Source: Paenochrobactrum pullorum (lineage in GTDB: Bacteria > Pseudomonadota > Alphaproteobacteria > Rhizobiales > Rhizobiaceae). From it: DNA of 64,000 bases. Numbering within the stretch: the stretch's first letter is position 1; each line of letters starts with the position of its first letter. The notes beneath the pieces were generated by a model. That model did not search any database. It worked only from the letters and a program-made list of their open reading frames with translations, and was not told where the DNA came from. Of this stretch, positions 35,535-43,827 are shown in pieces. The DNA lies in assembly GCF_041929845.1 (NCBI RefSeq), contig NZ_JBHEEH010000004.1, forward strand, positions 62,001-126,000, read 5' to 3'. Position numbers and translations under genes: made by a program.

Positions 35535-35810
35535 CTAGTGGCGGTATTGCTGAATTCGGGTTGTCCGCAAACCGGCGAGACCATGCTCGTCGATTGAAGA
35601 CTGCCAGGACAGAAACTCCTCGACCGTCAAAGTGTAGCGTTGGCATGCCTCGTCAAGGGAAAGGAGACCACCGCGCACTGCGGCGACAACCTCTGCCTTA
35701 CGACGTATAACCCAACGCCGCGTGTTGGCGGGCGGGAGATCGGCAATGGTCAGCGGGCTGCCATCAGGGCCGATCACATATTTAATTCGTGGTCTTACCA
35801 GATCGGTCAT
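35535..35810 (-). CDS. sciP: CtrA inhibitor SciP (DUF1153)
   Basis: A 91-residue small helix-turn-helix protein. The near-invariant core YVIGPDGSPLTIADLPP, RRWVIRRKAEVVAAVRGGLL, TVEEFLSWQ and GLRTTRIQQYR identifies DUF1153/SciP. In Caulobacter SciP binds DNA and CtrA and blocks CtrA-driven transcription after replication starts. Placing it 1.4 kb from ctrA completes a ChpT-CtrA-SciP cluster. The ATG at 35810 (MTDLVRP) is chosen over an in-frame GTG at 35831. A GANTC site (GACTC, 35848-35852) sits 38 bases upstream. Confidence 0.95.
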   Translation of the reverse strand: MTDLVRPRIKYVIGPDGSPLTIADLPPANTRRWVIRRKAEVVAAVRGGLLSLDEACQRYTLTVEEFLSWQSSIDEHGLAGLRTTRIQQYRH

Positions 35811-36241
35811 TGTACTCTCTACACAATTCACTCAAGGACCTAATCAAGACTCACTTTAGACACACAGCTTTAAAAAAGAGCTAAGCACCTGGTAACGCCT
35901 TGGTAACGAATTGAAAAATTGATGTGAAAAGGCCGGAATTCAGGGCTTTTAACAGATGTTTTTTAATTTTATTTTTCGCCACAATTCGCGTTTTGGCACT
36001 GGATGCGGGGGAAGTGTTAATATAAACACCCTGAATGTTAATCATTGCCCATGGTGAAGCGATGTTATGAGCGTCACAACTGGCAGAACAGATTCTCATA
36101 TAAAGTTGATTGTTATCTGCGAGTTTTCTGGTGCAAAGAGAGAGTAGGGCTTGGCAAAATGCCGCACTATGACCTATATAGGCATTAATTAATCGAAATT
36201 GCTGGAAACGAGGGCAGTGCGCTCTAGGACTGGATTCCAAA
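35811..36241. other. Divergent promoter region of sciP and mnmA
   Basis: 431 bases without a supported gene. A 152-codon minus-strand frame (35881-36339) overlaps the mnmA start and looks like chance. It includes the GANTC site upstream of sciP. Confidence 0.4.
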
Positions 36242-37438
36242 ATGATGTTGAATAGCTTGGACCTGCCGGGAAGACCGGAAGATACACGAATAGTCGTTGC
36301 CATGTCTGGCGGTGTTGATTCGTCTGTAGTGGCCGGCATTCTTAAACGAGAGAATTATGATGTTATTGGTGTGACATTGCAGCTCTATGATCATGGAGCA
36401 GCTGTGCACCGTGCCGGCTCTTGCTGTGCCGGTCAGGATATTGAAGATGCGCGCCGGGTTTGCGAAACTCTTGGCATTCCGCATTATGTTCTTGATTATG
36501 AAAAACGTTTTCGCGACGCGGTTATCAATCCATTTGCGGATTCTTATATCGCGGGTGAAACGCCTATTCCATGTGTTACGTGTAACCAAACCGTAAAATT
36601 TGCCGATCTGTTGCAGACCGCGCGTGATTTGGGGGCGGCAGCTTTAGCAACCGGCCATTATATCCGCAGCCGTACCAATGGTGAGCACCGCTCACTTTTC
36701 CGTCCGGTCGATACGGATCGTGACCAGAGCTATTTCCTGTTTGCAACGACCCAGGAACAGCTTGATTATTTACGTTTTCCTTTAGGTGGTATGCCTAAAT
36801 CTGAGGTGCGTAAGATTGCCGAAGAGCTGGAGCTGACCGTTGCGCAAAAACAGGACAGTCAGGATATTTGTTTTGTGCCGCAGGGTAAATATTCCGATAT
36901 TGTTTCGCGCCTGAATCCGGCTGCTGCAAGCCCGGGCGCAATCGTCCATATTGATGGCCGTATTATCGGCCAGCATGAAGGCATTGTACATTATACGGTT
37001 GGTCAGCGCCGCGGTATCGGTGTTGCAACGGGTGATCCATTATATGTGGTGCATCTGGATGCGGCACGCTCGCGCGTGATTGTAGGCCCACGTGAAGCAC
37101 TGGAAACCCATAAAGTTTTCTTGCGCGATGTGAATTGGCTCGGCGATCAGGCAATTGATGCACTGCCGGAAGAGGGCGTATCGGTATTTGCCAAAGTGCG
37201 CTCCACCCGTGCGCCGCGTCCGGCTGTCTTGTACAGCAAGGACGGTGAAGTGTGGGTTGAGCTGATTGATGGTGAAAGCGGCATTGCACCGGGACAGGCT
37301 TGCGTGCTTTATTCTGATGACAGCAACACTGCGCGCGTCTTTGGCGGCGGTTTTATCGAGCGATCGGAACGTGAACCGGAAGCAGAAGCAATGTTACGCC
37401 GTCTGGTCAGTGGTGAAACGGTTGTAACTGCTGCTTAA
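36242..37438 (+). CDS. mnmA: tRNA-specific 2-thiouridylase MnmA
   Basis: A 398-residue enzyme that thiolates U34 in tRNAs for Lys, Glu and Gln. The PP-loop ATP motif MSGGVDSSVV is at residues 21-30. The catalytic cysteines are C114 in PCVTCNQTVKF and C210 in QDSQDICFVPQG. The central tRNA-binding domain (HYTVGQRRGIGV) and the C-terminal beta-barrel are complete. The start may be the second of two adjacent ATGs (36245). The gene is monocistronic with a terminator 20 bases after the stop. Confidence 0.96.
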   Translation: MMLNSLDLPGRPEDTRIVVAMSGGVDSSVVAGILKRENYDVIGVTLQLYDHGAAVHRAGSCCAGQDIEDARRVCETLGIPHYVLDYEKRFRDAVINPFADSYIAGETPIPCVTCNQTVKFADLLQTARDLGAAALATGHYIRSRTNGEHRSLFRPVDTDRDQSYFLFATTQEQLDYLRFPLGGMPKSEVRKIAEELELTVAQKQDSQDICFVPQGKYSDIVSRLNPAAASPGAIVHIDGRIIGQHEGIVHYTVGQRRGIGVATGDPLYVVHLDAARSRVIVGPREALETHKVFLRDVNWLGDQAIDALPEEGVSVFAKVRSTRAPRPAVLYSKDGEVWVELIDGESGIAPGQACVLYSDDSNTARVFGGGFIERSEREPEAEAMLRRLVSGETVVTAA

Positions 37439-37456
37439 CAGCTGACGTGATTAATC

Positions 37457-37493
37457 AAAAAAAAGCCGTCATTGCAATCATGGCGGCTTTTTT
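37457..37493. terminator. Terminator between mnmA and the SpoU methyltransferase gene
   Basis: GCCGTCAT pairs with ATGGCGGC (one G-T pair), flanked by A8 and T6. It suits both converging genes. Confidence 0.82.
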
Positions 37494-37522
37494 GTTTGGT
37501 CGTTTTTCGTCAATACATTGTT

Positions 37523-38350
37523 TTATGATTGTGAAAAACGGCTGCATTGGCTGAGCGCAATGCCGGATGCGGTCGCCACATTCAGGCTGTCGAAATCTTC
37601 TGCCATCGGAATGCGCGCAGTTTGTAGCTTTTGCAAAATATAAGGTGGCAAGCCGTCACCTTCAGTGCCAAGCAGAAGTGCCCGACGTTTGACGCGCGGT
37701 ACTTGATGCATGTTTATGGCTCCGGATGGGCTTAAAGCTAAAATCTCAAAATCGGCGGCAATCAGTGCTTCGATGATTTCATCAATAGTACCGCCCCGTG
37801 CATAGGGCGTTTTCAACGCCGCCCCGACTGATACACGAATGGCTTTGCGGTAAAGCGGATCGCAGCTGGTTTGATCCATCAAAATTCCGTCGGCAGCAAA
37901 AGCGGCTGCATTGCGAAAAATTGAACCGACATTGTCGTGATTGCTTAAACCGCACATGACCACCACCAAGGCTTCCGGCGGTAATTGTGCAATTAATTGA
38001 CTATGATAGCTTGGCTGTTTTTGCTTGCCAACAGCCAGAATGCCGCGGTGAACATGAAAACCGGCGATTTTGTCCATGATTTCGGAAGAGACGACATAGA
38101 TGGGCAGTTCGGTGGGGCAAAGCGCCATTTGTTGCACCATCCCCGAAAGACGATTTTCTAATATCAGCAGCGAGAGGATTTCAAATCGTTCTGAGCGCAA
38201 GGCAACATTGAGTACCGATTTGCCTTCAGCGATGAAAAGTCCGTCTCTGCCGACGAGATCTTTTTCCTTGATCGCATGATAAGCAAGCAGCCGCTCATCA
38301 TCGGCGTTGTCGATATAAATAATATTATGGTCAGGAAAAGAAGTAGTCAT
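37523..38350 (-). CDS. TrmH/SpoU-family RNA 2'-O-methyltransferase
   Basis: A 275-residue SPOUT enzyme. The N-terminal substrate-binding domain (residues about 1-110) precedes the knotted catalytic domain. Motif 1 is LSNHDNVGSIFRNAAAF, motif 2 is RALLLGTEGDGLPP and motif 3 is FDSLNVATASGIAL, together forming the SAM pocket. It methylates ribose 2'-OH in tRNA or rRNA; which site is not evident. The frame is open upstream into the 108-bp repeat, but the ATG at 38350 (MTTSFPDHNIIYI) fits the family. The repeat copy B lies about 40 bases upstream, so it may form part of the 5' leader. Confidence 0.88.
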   Translation of the reverse strand: MTTSFPDHNIIYIDNADDERLLAYHAIKEKDLVGRDGLFIAEGKSVLNVALRSERFEILSLLILENRLSGMVQQMALCPTELPIYVVSSEIMDKIAGFHVHRGILAVGKQKQPSYHSQLIAQLPPEALVVVMCGLSNHDNVGSIFRNAAAFAADGILMDQTSCDPLYRKAIRVSVGAALKTPYARGGTIDEIIEALIAADFEILALSPSGAINMHQVPRVKRRALLLGTEGDGLPPYILQKLQTARIPMAEDFDSLNVATASGIALSQCSRFSQS

Positions 38351-38388
38351 TGAGCAACATGTCAGCTGAGAGATAAATTTATTTCCTT

Positions 38389-38496
38389 CTAGAGCGTGTC
38401 GCATTTTATCTTATCCACTGCGCTTACTCTAACAACTTGTTTTTACGCATGTCTTTATCCCAAAACCGGTGCCCACTTTTGGGAGACATGCTTTAG
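38389..38496 (+). repeat. 108-bp palindromic intergenic element, copy B (RIME/Bru-RS-like)
   Basis: Same length and order as copies A and C but more diverged in its left half. It opens CTAGAGCGTGTCGCA and closes GGGAGACATGCTTTA. The right-half palindrome (GCATGTCT...AGACATGC) is intact. It lies just upstream of the SpoU methyltransferase gene. Confidence 0.82.
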
Positions 38497-38613
38497 CAGC
38501 TGCTGGCCGGTAATTGAACAATATAGTTCAAACGGAAAACCCCGCCATTTGGAAATGGCGGGGATATTAACAGTTCCAATATCTGTCTTTCGCAGATGAA
38601 ACCGACACCAGCT

Positions 38614-38949
38614 TCAGGCAAATGCTGCTACACGCTGATGTTCTGGTGCCTGATGGATTCCGGCAAGTGTTGAAAGCATAGTTTCAATATGTGGTGATGA
38701 AACCATATAATAGATGGTTTGCGCATCACGGCGCGTTGAAACAAGGTTCATTGCACGCAATTTAGCCAGATGCTGCGACAGCGCCGACTGACTTAAGTTG
38801 ACTTCTTTCGCCAAAACGCCCACCGACATCTCATTGTGCAAAAGCTTATTGAGAATAAGAAGACGTTTATTATTGGCCAATGCTGTTAAAAAATCAGCAG
38901 CATAGTCTACGTGTTGTTCGAGATTATTAAAGTTAATTTGATGCTTCAT
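38614..38949 (-). CDS. ArsR-family winged-helix regulator (NolR-like)
   Basis: A 111-residue ArsR-type repressor. The core DFLTALANNKRLLILNKLLHNEMSVGVLAKEVNLSQSALSQHLAKLRAMNLVSTRRDAQTIYY (shown in part) closely follows rhizobial NolR. The recognition helix is SQSALSQHLAKLR. NolR is a global regulator of nodulation and growth genes in Rhizobium and Sinorhizobium. Brucella-group homologues are less studied. No metal-binding cysteines are present. The ATG at 38949 has GGAG ten bases ahead. Confidence 0.88.
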   Translation of the reverse strand: MKHQINFNNLEQHVDYAADFLTALANNKRLLILNKLLHNEMSVGVLAKEVNLSQSALSQHLAKLRAMNLVSTRRDAQTIYYMVSSPHIETMLSTLAGIHQAPEHQRVAAFA

Positions 38950-39090
38950 GCCGCGCTCCACCCCCGTAAGACAACATGATTAATAACTATTTTTATCTCA
39001 AAATAAGTAGCGAGGAAAAGTTCAGTTGGCAAGCCTTTCTTGAAATTAAACAAAAACATGATGGGGTTTTCTTGAAATTATCCATCATTA

Positions 39091-39852
39091 TCAAGCATGT
39101 AATAGTGAGATTATTTGAGTTTTTGCTGATGAACCATCCAGCGCATTCTTTTCAAACCATACTCTTTCAATGCTGTCTTGAGCGCGCAAATTGAAACCAT
39201 CGGAATCAATAGCGCTGATCGCCCATGTAGTGGAGGATGTATTGTTTTTGATGTATTTATTGGCAAAAGCGCGAATATTATCTTTGTAATTACTGTTAAG
39301 ATTTTCCAGATTTTCAGCTTCATCTACTGCGATAGCTGCACTGGTATCCGCATCACATATCAAGTCGGCTGCGGTCAAATTAAAAGCTTTACCAAAACCA
39401 CCATTGAGACTGGCGCCGTCCACTTGCAACCGAAAGAAACTGAAATCACCTAAATCAACATATAGCGCGCCCTTCGGGTTATGATTGAGATAGCGGATGC
39501 GCAAGTGCTGGTAAGTTTCATGTGCTCTGGTGATTTGCACGGCAGTACAATGCAGGGTCATGCGGGCATGCGCCATTGCGTCGCCTTTACCCGGTTCGCC
39601 GACCAGTAATGAACAATACGGATTGGCGATAAGGCTGGCTGTGTGCGGCGCGAGCGCTGAAACCAATATGAGCGGCGTGCCGTCATTGTCTGTGGCAAGC
39701 GCGACCCGGCTGGCATTGGGGCGTTGCGTGCTGGCCGAGATGCAGGCCAGCGCTGCAAAACGGGCAGTGCGGATCAAGGTTTTGGCGATTTGGATGGCTT
39801 GCGGTGTGGTTGGGCGAATGACATCTTTATTTTGTTCAGGATTATTCTGCAT
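39091..39852 (-). CDS. HugZ-like FMN-binding split-barrel protein
   Basis: A protein of about 253 residues. An N-terminal pyridoxamine-phosphate-oxidase-like split barrel (residues about 20-150: LACISASTQRPNASRVALATDNDGTPLILVS, SLLVGEPGKGDAMAHARMTL, shown in part) is followed by a DUF2470-type C-terminal domain (about 165-245). This is the HugZ/HutZ arrangement of haem-utilisation proteins, and FMN-binding members also exist. No haem-uptake gene is adjacent, so substrate and cofactor are open. The neighbouring NolR-like gene is in the same orientation, 140 bases away. Confidence 0.8.
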   Translation of the reverse strand: MQNNPEQNKDVIRPTTPQAIQIAKTLIRTARFAALACISASTQRPNASRVALATDNDGTPLILVSALAPHTASLIANPYCSLLVGEPGKGDAMAHARMTLHCTAVQITRAHETYQHLRIRYLNHNPKGALYVDLGDFSFFRLQVDGASLNGGFGKAFNLTAADLICDADTSAAIAVDEAENLENLNSNYKDNIRAFANKYIKNNTSSTTWAISAIDSDGFNLRAQDSIERVWFEKNALDGSSAKTQIISLLHA

Positions 39853-40229
39853 TGTTTCCACTGCTTTGTGATTGAGATTTTTGCAGCTTACACATTTTGT
39901 TATAAAAGTGGATATTTAAAATCATATTTTAAGTTAGCACTTTTTGTTGGCGGCCCATCATTTTGATTTAGAAAAGATTTTTTGCGGCTCTGATGGAGAT
40001 GGTTTTTTGATGATATTTTAGCGATAATAAAATGCCTTGAACGCAATTTTCTTTCATACTCATAAAAATTAGAAGAAAAATCTACTAAATCGACTGAAAA
40101 ATGGTTGATATTGTAATTTAGTTCTACAGACGGAGCTTGCAAAGTTTAGTAGCAAAGGTTTCGATAGGGTTTGATTGCAGCGCAATGGGGGCTCTGCAAA
40201 CCGACATTTCCGTGGAGGCGGATTTACAT
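39853..40229. promoter_or_regulatory. AT-rich upstream region of dppA
   Basis: About 375 bases without a supported gene, strongly AT-rich from 39895 to 40120. The dppA leader includes GTGGAGG at 40212-40218. As an ABC-transporter mRNA, dppA is a natural candidate target for the AbcR-like RNA, whose CUCCUCCC loop could pair with this GGAGG; that is inference. Confidence 0.4.
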
Positions 40230-41834
40230 ATGAAAATTTACAAAAAATTGTTAGCAGCGTCAGCACTTGCTACTATGGCAGGTGTCATCGGGATGACCGG
40301 TGCAGCTTCCGCAAAAACATTGGTTTATTGCTCGGAAGCGTCACCAGAGGGATTTGATCCTGCGCCTTATACTACAGGTAATACCTTCGATGCTTCTTCG
40401 CATCCGATTTACAATCGTCTGGTAGAATTTGAGCCGGGTGGCACCAAAGTTGTACCGGCATTGGCTGAAAGCTGGGATGTAAGCGAAGACGGCAAGGAAT
40501 ATACTTTCCATTTGCGTAAAGGCGTAAAGTATCAGACCACTGATTTCTTCACACCAAGCCGTGAATTTACTGCTGATGATGTGATTTTCTCTTTTGAACG
40601 TCAGCGCGACAAAAACAGCCCTTGGTATGAATATACTGCTGGCATTTCTTATCAGTACTTCGACAGTATGGAAATGACCACCTTGATCGATAAGATTGAG
40701 AAGGTTGATGATCACACTGTCAAATTTGTGCTGACACGTCCGGAAGCGCCTTTTATCGCAAACCTCGGCATGGACTTTGCCTCTATTGTCTCTAAAGAAT
40801 ATGCAGACAAGCTTGAAGCTGAAGGTAAAAAAGAAAATCTTAACCAGTTCCCTGTCGGTACCGGCCCTTACACCTTCGTAGCTTACCAGAAAGATGCGGT
40901 CATTCGCTATAAAGCGAATCCTGATTTCTGGAAAGGCAAAGAAAAGATCGATGATTTGGTTTTCGCCATCACCATCGATCCGGGTGTACGCATGCAGAAG
41001 CTCAAGGCAGGTGAGTGCCACATTGCCCCGTATCCGGCACCAGCTGATATTGATGGCCTGAAAGCCGACAGTAATTTGGTGGTTGACGAACAGGCCGGCT
41101 TGAACGTTGCGTATCTGGCTTACAACACCATGGTAGCGCCTTTCGATAAACCGGAAGTACGTCGTGCACTCAATCAGGCTGTCAATAAAGACGCGATTAT
41201 TGAAGCTGTGTTCCAGGGCACCGGTCAGGTTGCCAAAAACCCGATCCCACCGACAATGTGGAGCTATAACGACACCATTGAAGACGACAAATACGATCCG
41301 GAAGCTGCTAAAAAAGTATTGTCAGATGCTGGTCTGACAGAAATGAAGCTTTGGGCAATGCCTGTCAGCCGTCCATATATGCCTAATGCGCGACGTGCAG
41401 CTGAACTTATTCAGGCTGATTTGGCGAAAGCCGGCGTTAAGGCAGAAATCGTCTCGATGGAATGGGGTGAATACCTCAAGAAGGCTGCTGAAAAGGACCG
41501 CGATGGTGCTGTGATGCTTGGCTGGACAGGTGATAATGGTGATCCGGACAACTTCCTCGGTGCGTTGCTTTCATGCGCTGGTGTTGGTGGCAATAACCGT
41601 GCACAGTGGTGTAACGAAGAGTTTGACGCAATTATCAACAAAGCTAAAATAACGGCTGATCAGGAAGAGCGTACCAAGCTTTACGAACAGGCACAGGTGC
41701 TGTTCAAAGAGCAGGCTCCGTGGAACACACTCGCTCACTCCACAGTTTATATGCCAATGTCCAAGAAGGTTGTTGGTTATAAGATGAGCCCGCTGGGTGC
41801 GCACCGATTTGACGGTGTTGATCTTTCCGAGTAA
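40230..41834 (+). CDS. dppA: Dipeptide ABC transporter, periplasmic binding protein
   Basis: A 534-residue solute-binding protein of the SBP_bac_5 class. It has a signal peptide (KKLLAASALATMAGVIGMTGAASA, shown in part; cut after ASA), then KTLVYCSEASPEGFDPAPYTT, which is very close to E. coli DppA. Later blocks FVLTRPEAPFIANLGMDFAS and MGWTGDNGDPDNF-like GWTGDNGDPDNFLGALLSCA also match DppA. It delivers dipeptides, and in some bacteria haem precursors, to DppBCDF encoded downstream. The ATG at 40230 gives the signal peptide; 31 open upstream codons are excluded. A strong hairpin separates it from dppB. Confidence 0.96.
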   Translation: MKIYKKLLAASALATMAGVIGMTGAASAKTLVYCSEASPEGFDPAPYTTGNTFDASSHPIYNRLVEFEPGGTKVVPALAESWDVSEDGKEYTFHLRKGVKYQTTDFFTPSREFTADDVIFSFERQRDKNSPWYEYTAGISYQYFDSMEMTTLIDKIEKVDDHTVKFVLTRPEAPFIANLGMDFASIVSKEYADKLEAEGKKENLNQFPVGTGPYTFVAYQKDAVIRYKANPDFWKGKEKIDDLVFAITIDPGVRMQKLKAGECHIAPYPAPADIDGLKADSNLVVDEQAGLNVAYLAYNTMVAPFDKPEVRRALNQAVNKDAIIEAVFQGTGQVAKNPIPPTMWSYNDTIEDDKYDPEAAKKVLSDAGLTEMKLWAMPVSRPYMPNARRAAELIQADLAKAGVKAEIVSMEWGEYLKKAAEKDRDGAVMLGWTGDNGDPDNFLGALLSCAGVGGNNRAQWCNEEFDAIINKAKITADQEERTKLYEQAQVLFKEQAPWNTLAHSTVYMPMSKKVVGYKMSPLGAHRFDGVDLSE

Positions 41835-41851
41835 TCCGTAAAGGGGAAATA

Positions 41852-41891
41852 CCGGGCGTTGAACTTTTCAAATAGTTCAGCGCCCGGTTTT
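41852..41891 (+). terminator. Intra-operon hairpin between dppA and dppB
   Basis: A 14-bp stem, CCGGGCGTTGAACT with AGTTCAGCGCCCGG, with an 8-base loop and a TTTT tail. It lies between the dppA stop and the dppB start 68 bases later. It is likely a partial terminator or 3'-end stabiliser that gives more binding protein than permease. Confidence 0.8.
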
Positions 41892-41901
41892 CAATTGGAC
41901 A

Positions 41902-42909
41902 ATGATACGTTTTATTCTTGGCAAGATTTTATATCTTATCCCAACTTTCATCGGCATCACGATTGTCGCATTTGGCTTTGTTCGTGTTTTGCCTGGTGAT
42001 CCGGTATTGCTGATGGCAGGCGAGCGCGGACTTTCGCCTGAGCGACATGCGCAGCTGTTGGAGCAGTTCGGCTTTCATCGTCCCTTATGGGAACAATATT
42101 TAGATTATGTATGGAAGCTTCTGCATGGTGATTTCGGCGCGTCAATCGTGACGAAAGTGCCAGTGCTGAAAGAGTTTTTCACACTTTTTCCTGCAACATT
42201 GGAGCTCAGCACCTGCGCCATTCTCCTGGCTGTGTTGATTGGTGTTCCGGCAGGTGTTTTGGCCGCAGTCAAACGCGGATCATGGTTTGACCAAACATCC
42301 ATGGGCGCGGCTCTCGTTGGTTATTCCATGCCGATTTTCTGGTGGGGCTTGTTGTTGATCATCCTGTTTTCAGGGATTTTGCAATGGACGCCGGTTTCGG
42401 GTCGTATTTCGCTGATGTATTATTTCCCGTCGGTCACCGGCTTCATGCTGATTGATAGTCTATTGTCGGGTCAAAAGGGCGCTTTTGCTTCTGCTGCTTC
42501 TCATCTTGTTTTGCCAACCATTGTATTGGCGACCATCCCGTTAGCGGTGATTGCCCGTCAAACTCGATCAGCCATGCTGGAAGTGTTGGGCGAGGATTAT
42601 GTCCGCACAGCCCGTGCCAAAGGTTTGCCGCTGCGTCGTGTTATCGGTCTTCATGCTTTGCGCAATGCGCTGATACCAGTGATCACCACCATTGGTTTGC
42701 AGGTTGGTGTGTTGATGGCCGGTGCAATTTTGACCGAAACGATTTTCTCATGGCCTGGTATTGGTAAATGGATGCTCGATTCCATTTCACGCCGTGACTA
42801 TCCTGTCGTGCAGGGTGGCTTGCTGCTGATTGCGATGATGGTGATGGCTGTAAACTTGATCGTTGACCTTCTCTATGGTCTGATCAATCCGCGTATCCGG
42901 CATAAGTGA
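41902..42909 (+). CDS. dppB: Dipeptide ABC transporter permease
   Basis: A 335-residue inner-membrane permease with six helices. The binding-protein-dependent transport motif (EDYVRTARAKGLPLRRVIGLHALRNALIPVITT, shown in part) is the EAA loop that contacts the ATPases. It begins MIRFILGKILYLIPTFIGITIVAFGFVRVLPGDPV (split), typical of DppB/OppB. It pairs with DppC, encoded seven bases downstream. The Shine-Dalgarno sequence is weak, consistent with lower expression than dppA. Confidence 0.95.
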   Translation: MIRFILGKILYLIPTFIGITIVAFGFVRVLPGDPVLLMAGERGLSPERHAQLLEQFGFHRPLWEQYLDYVWKLLHGDFGASIVTKVPVLKEFFTLFPATLELSTCAILLAVLIGVPAGVLAAVKRGSWFDQTSMGAALVGYSMPIFWWGLLLIILFSGILQWTPVSGRISLMYYFPSVTGFMLIDSLLSGQKGAFASAASHLVLPTIVLATIPLAVIARQTRSAMLEVLGEDYVRTARAKGLPLRRVIGLHALRNALIPVITTIGLQVGVLMAGAILTETIFSWPGIGKWMLDSISRRDYPVVQGGLLLIAMMVMAVNLIVDLLYGLINPRIRHK

Positions 42910-42916
42910 GGCTGTT

Positions 42917-43825
42917 ATGAGTGAAGTAACTGTTCAGACGGAAACCTCAGATGCGCCATCAACTATGCGCGGTTTGAAGGATTTCTGGTTTTATTTTAGT
43001 GTGAACCGCGGTGCGGTGATCGGTCTATTTGTTTTTACGGCAATCATTTTGGTAGCGATTTTCGCGCCATTGGTCGCGCCGCATAATCCGACCGAACAAT
43101 ATCGCGAATTCATGCTGCGCCCGCCATTCTGGCAGGATGGTGGCTTATGGAGCTTTCCGCTCGGCACGGATGCGGTTGGTCGCGATATTCTTTCGCGTTT
43201 GATTTATGGTGCACAATATTCACTGCTTGTCGGCTTTGTCATTGTGATTATCGCCATGTGTGTAGGGATTACCATCGGCCTTCTCTCCGGCTTTTTTGGT
43301 GGTGTTGTCGATAATACATTCATGCGTATTATGGACGTGATGCTTGCATTCCCGTCTTTGCTGCTGGCGCTGGTGATGGTTGCCATTTTGGGGCCTGGCC
43401 TCATCAATGCGGTAATCGCGATTACGCTTGTGTTGCTGCCGCACTTTTCACGTTTGACGCGTGCGGCTGTGATGGCCGAAAAAGAGCGTGAATATGTCAT
43501 TGCTGCCAAGCTGGCAGGTGCAAAAAAACTGCGGCTGATGTTCAAAACGATTTTGCCAAACTGCTTGGCACCATTGGTGGTGCAGGCAACTTTGTCCTTT
43601 TCCAACGCGATTTTGGACGTGGCAGCACTGGGCTTTTTAGGCATGGGCGCACAGCCGCCTACACCGGAATGGGGTACTATGTTGGCTGAAGCCCGTGAAT
43701 TTATTTTGCGCGCTTGGTGGGTGGTTACCTTCCCGGGTCTGGCAATCCTGATTACGGTGCTGGCAATCAATCTGATCGGTGACGGCTTGCGTGATGCGCT
43801 TGATCCGAAGCTGAAAAGGAGCTGA
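42917..43825 (+). CDS. dppC: Dipeptide ABC transporter permease
   Basis: A 302-residue permease with six helices. An N-terminal OppC_N segment (VNRGAVIGLFVFTAIILVAIFAPL) precedes the transport domain with its EAA loop (EREYVIAAKLAGAKKLRLMFKTILPN, shown in part). LGTDAVGRDILSRLIYGAQYSL is the standard DppC mark. Its stop overlaps the start region of dppD (TGATGATG), indicating translational coupling. Confidence 0.95.
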   Translation: MSEVTVQTETSDAPSTMRGLKDFWFYFSVNRGAVIGLFVFTAIILVAIFAPLVAPHNPTEQYREFMLRPPFWQDGGLWSFPLGTDAVGRDILSRLIYGAQYSLLVGFVIVIIAMCVGITIGLLSGFFGGVVDNTFMRIMDVMLAFPSLLLALVMVAILGPGLINAVIAITLVLLPHFSRLTRAAVMAEKEREYVIAAKLAGAKKLRLMFKTILPNCLAPLVVQATLSFSNAILDVAALGFLGMGAQPPTPEWGTMLAEAREFILRAWWVVTFPGLAILITVLAINLIGDGLRDALDPKLKRS

Positions 43826-43827
43826 TG

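Noticed and set aside
35881..36339. 152-codon minus-strand frame upstream of and overlapping mnmA
   Set aside because: Overlaps the mnmA start, has no ribosome-binding site or recognisable domain, and has an atypical composition.
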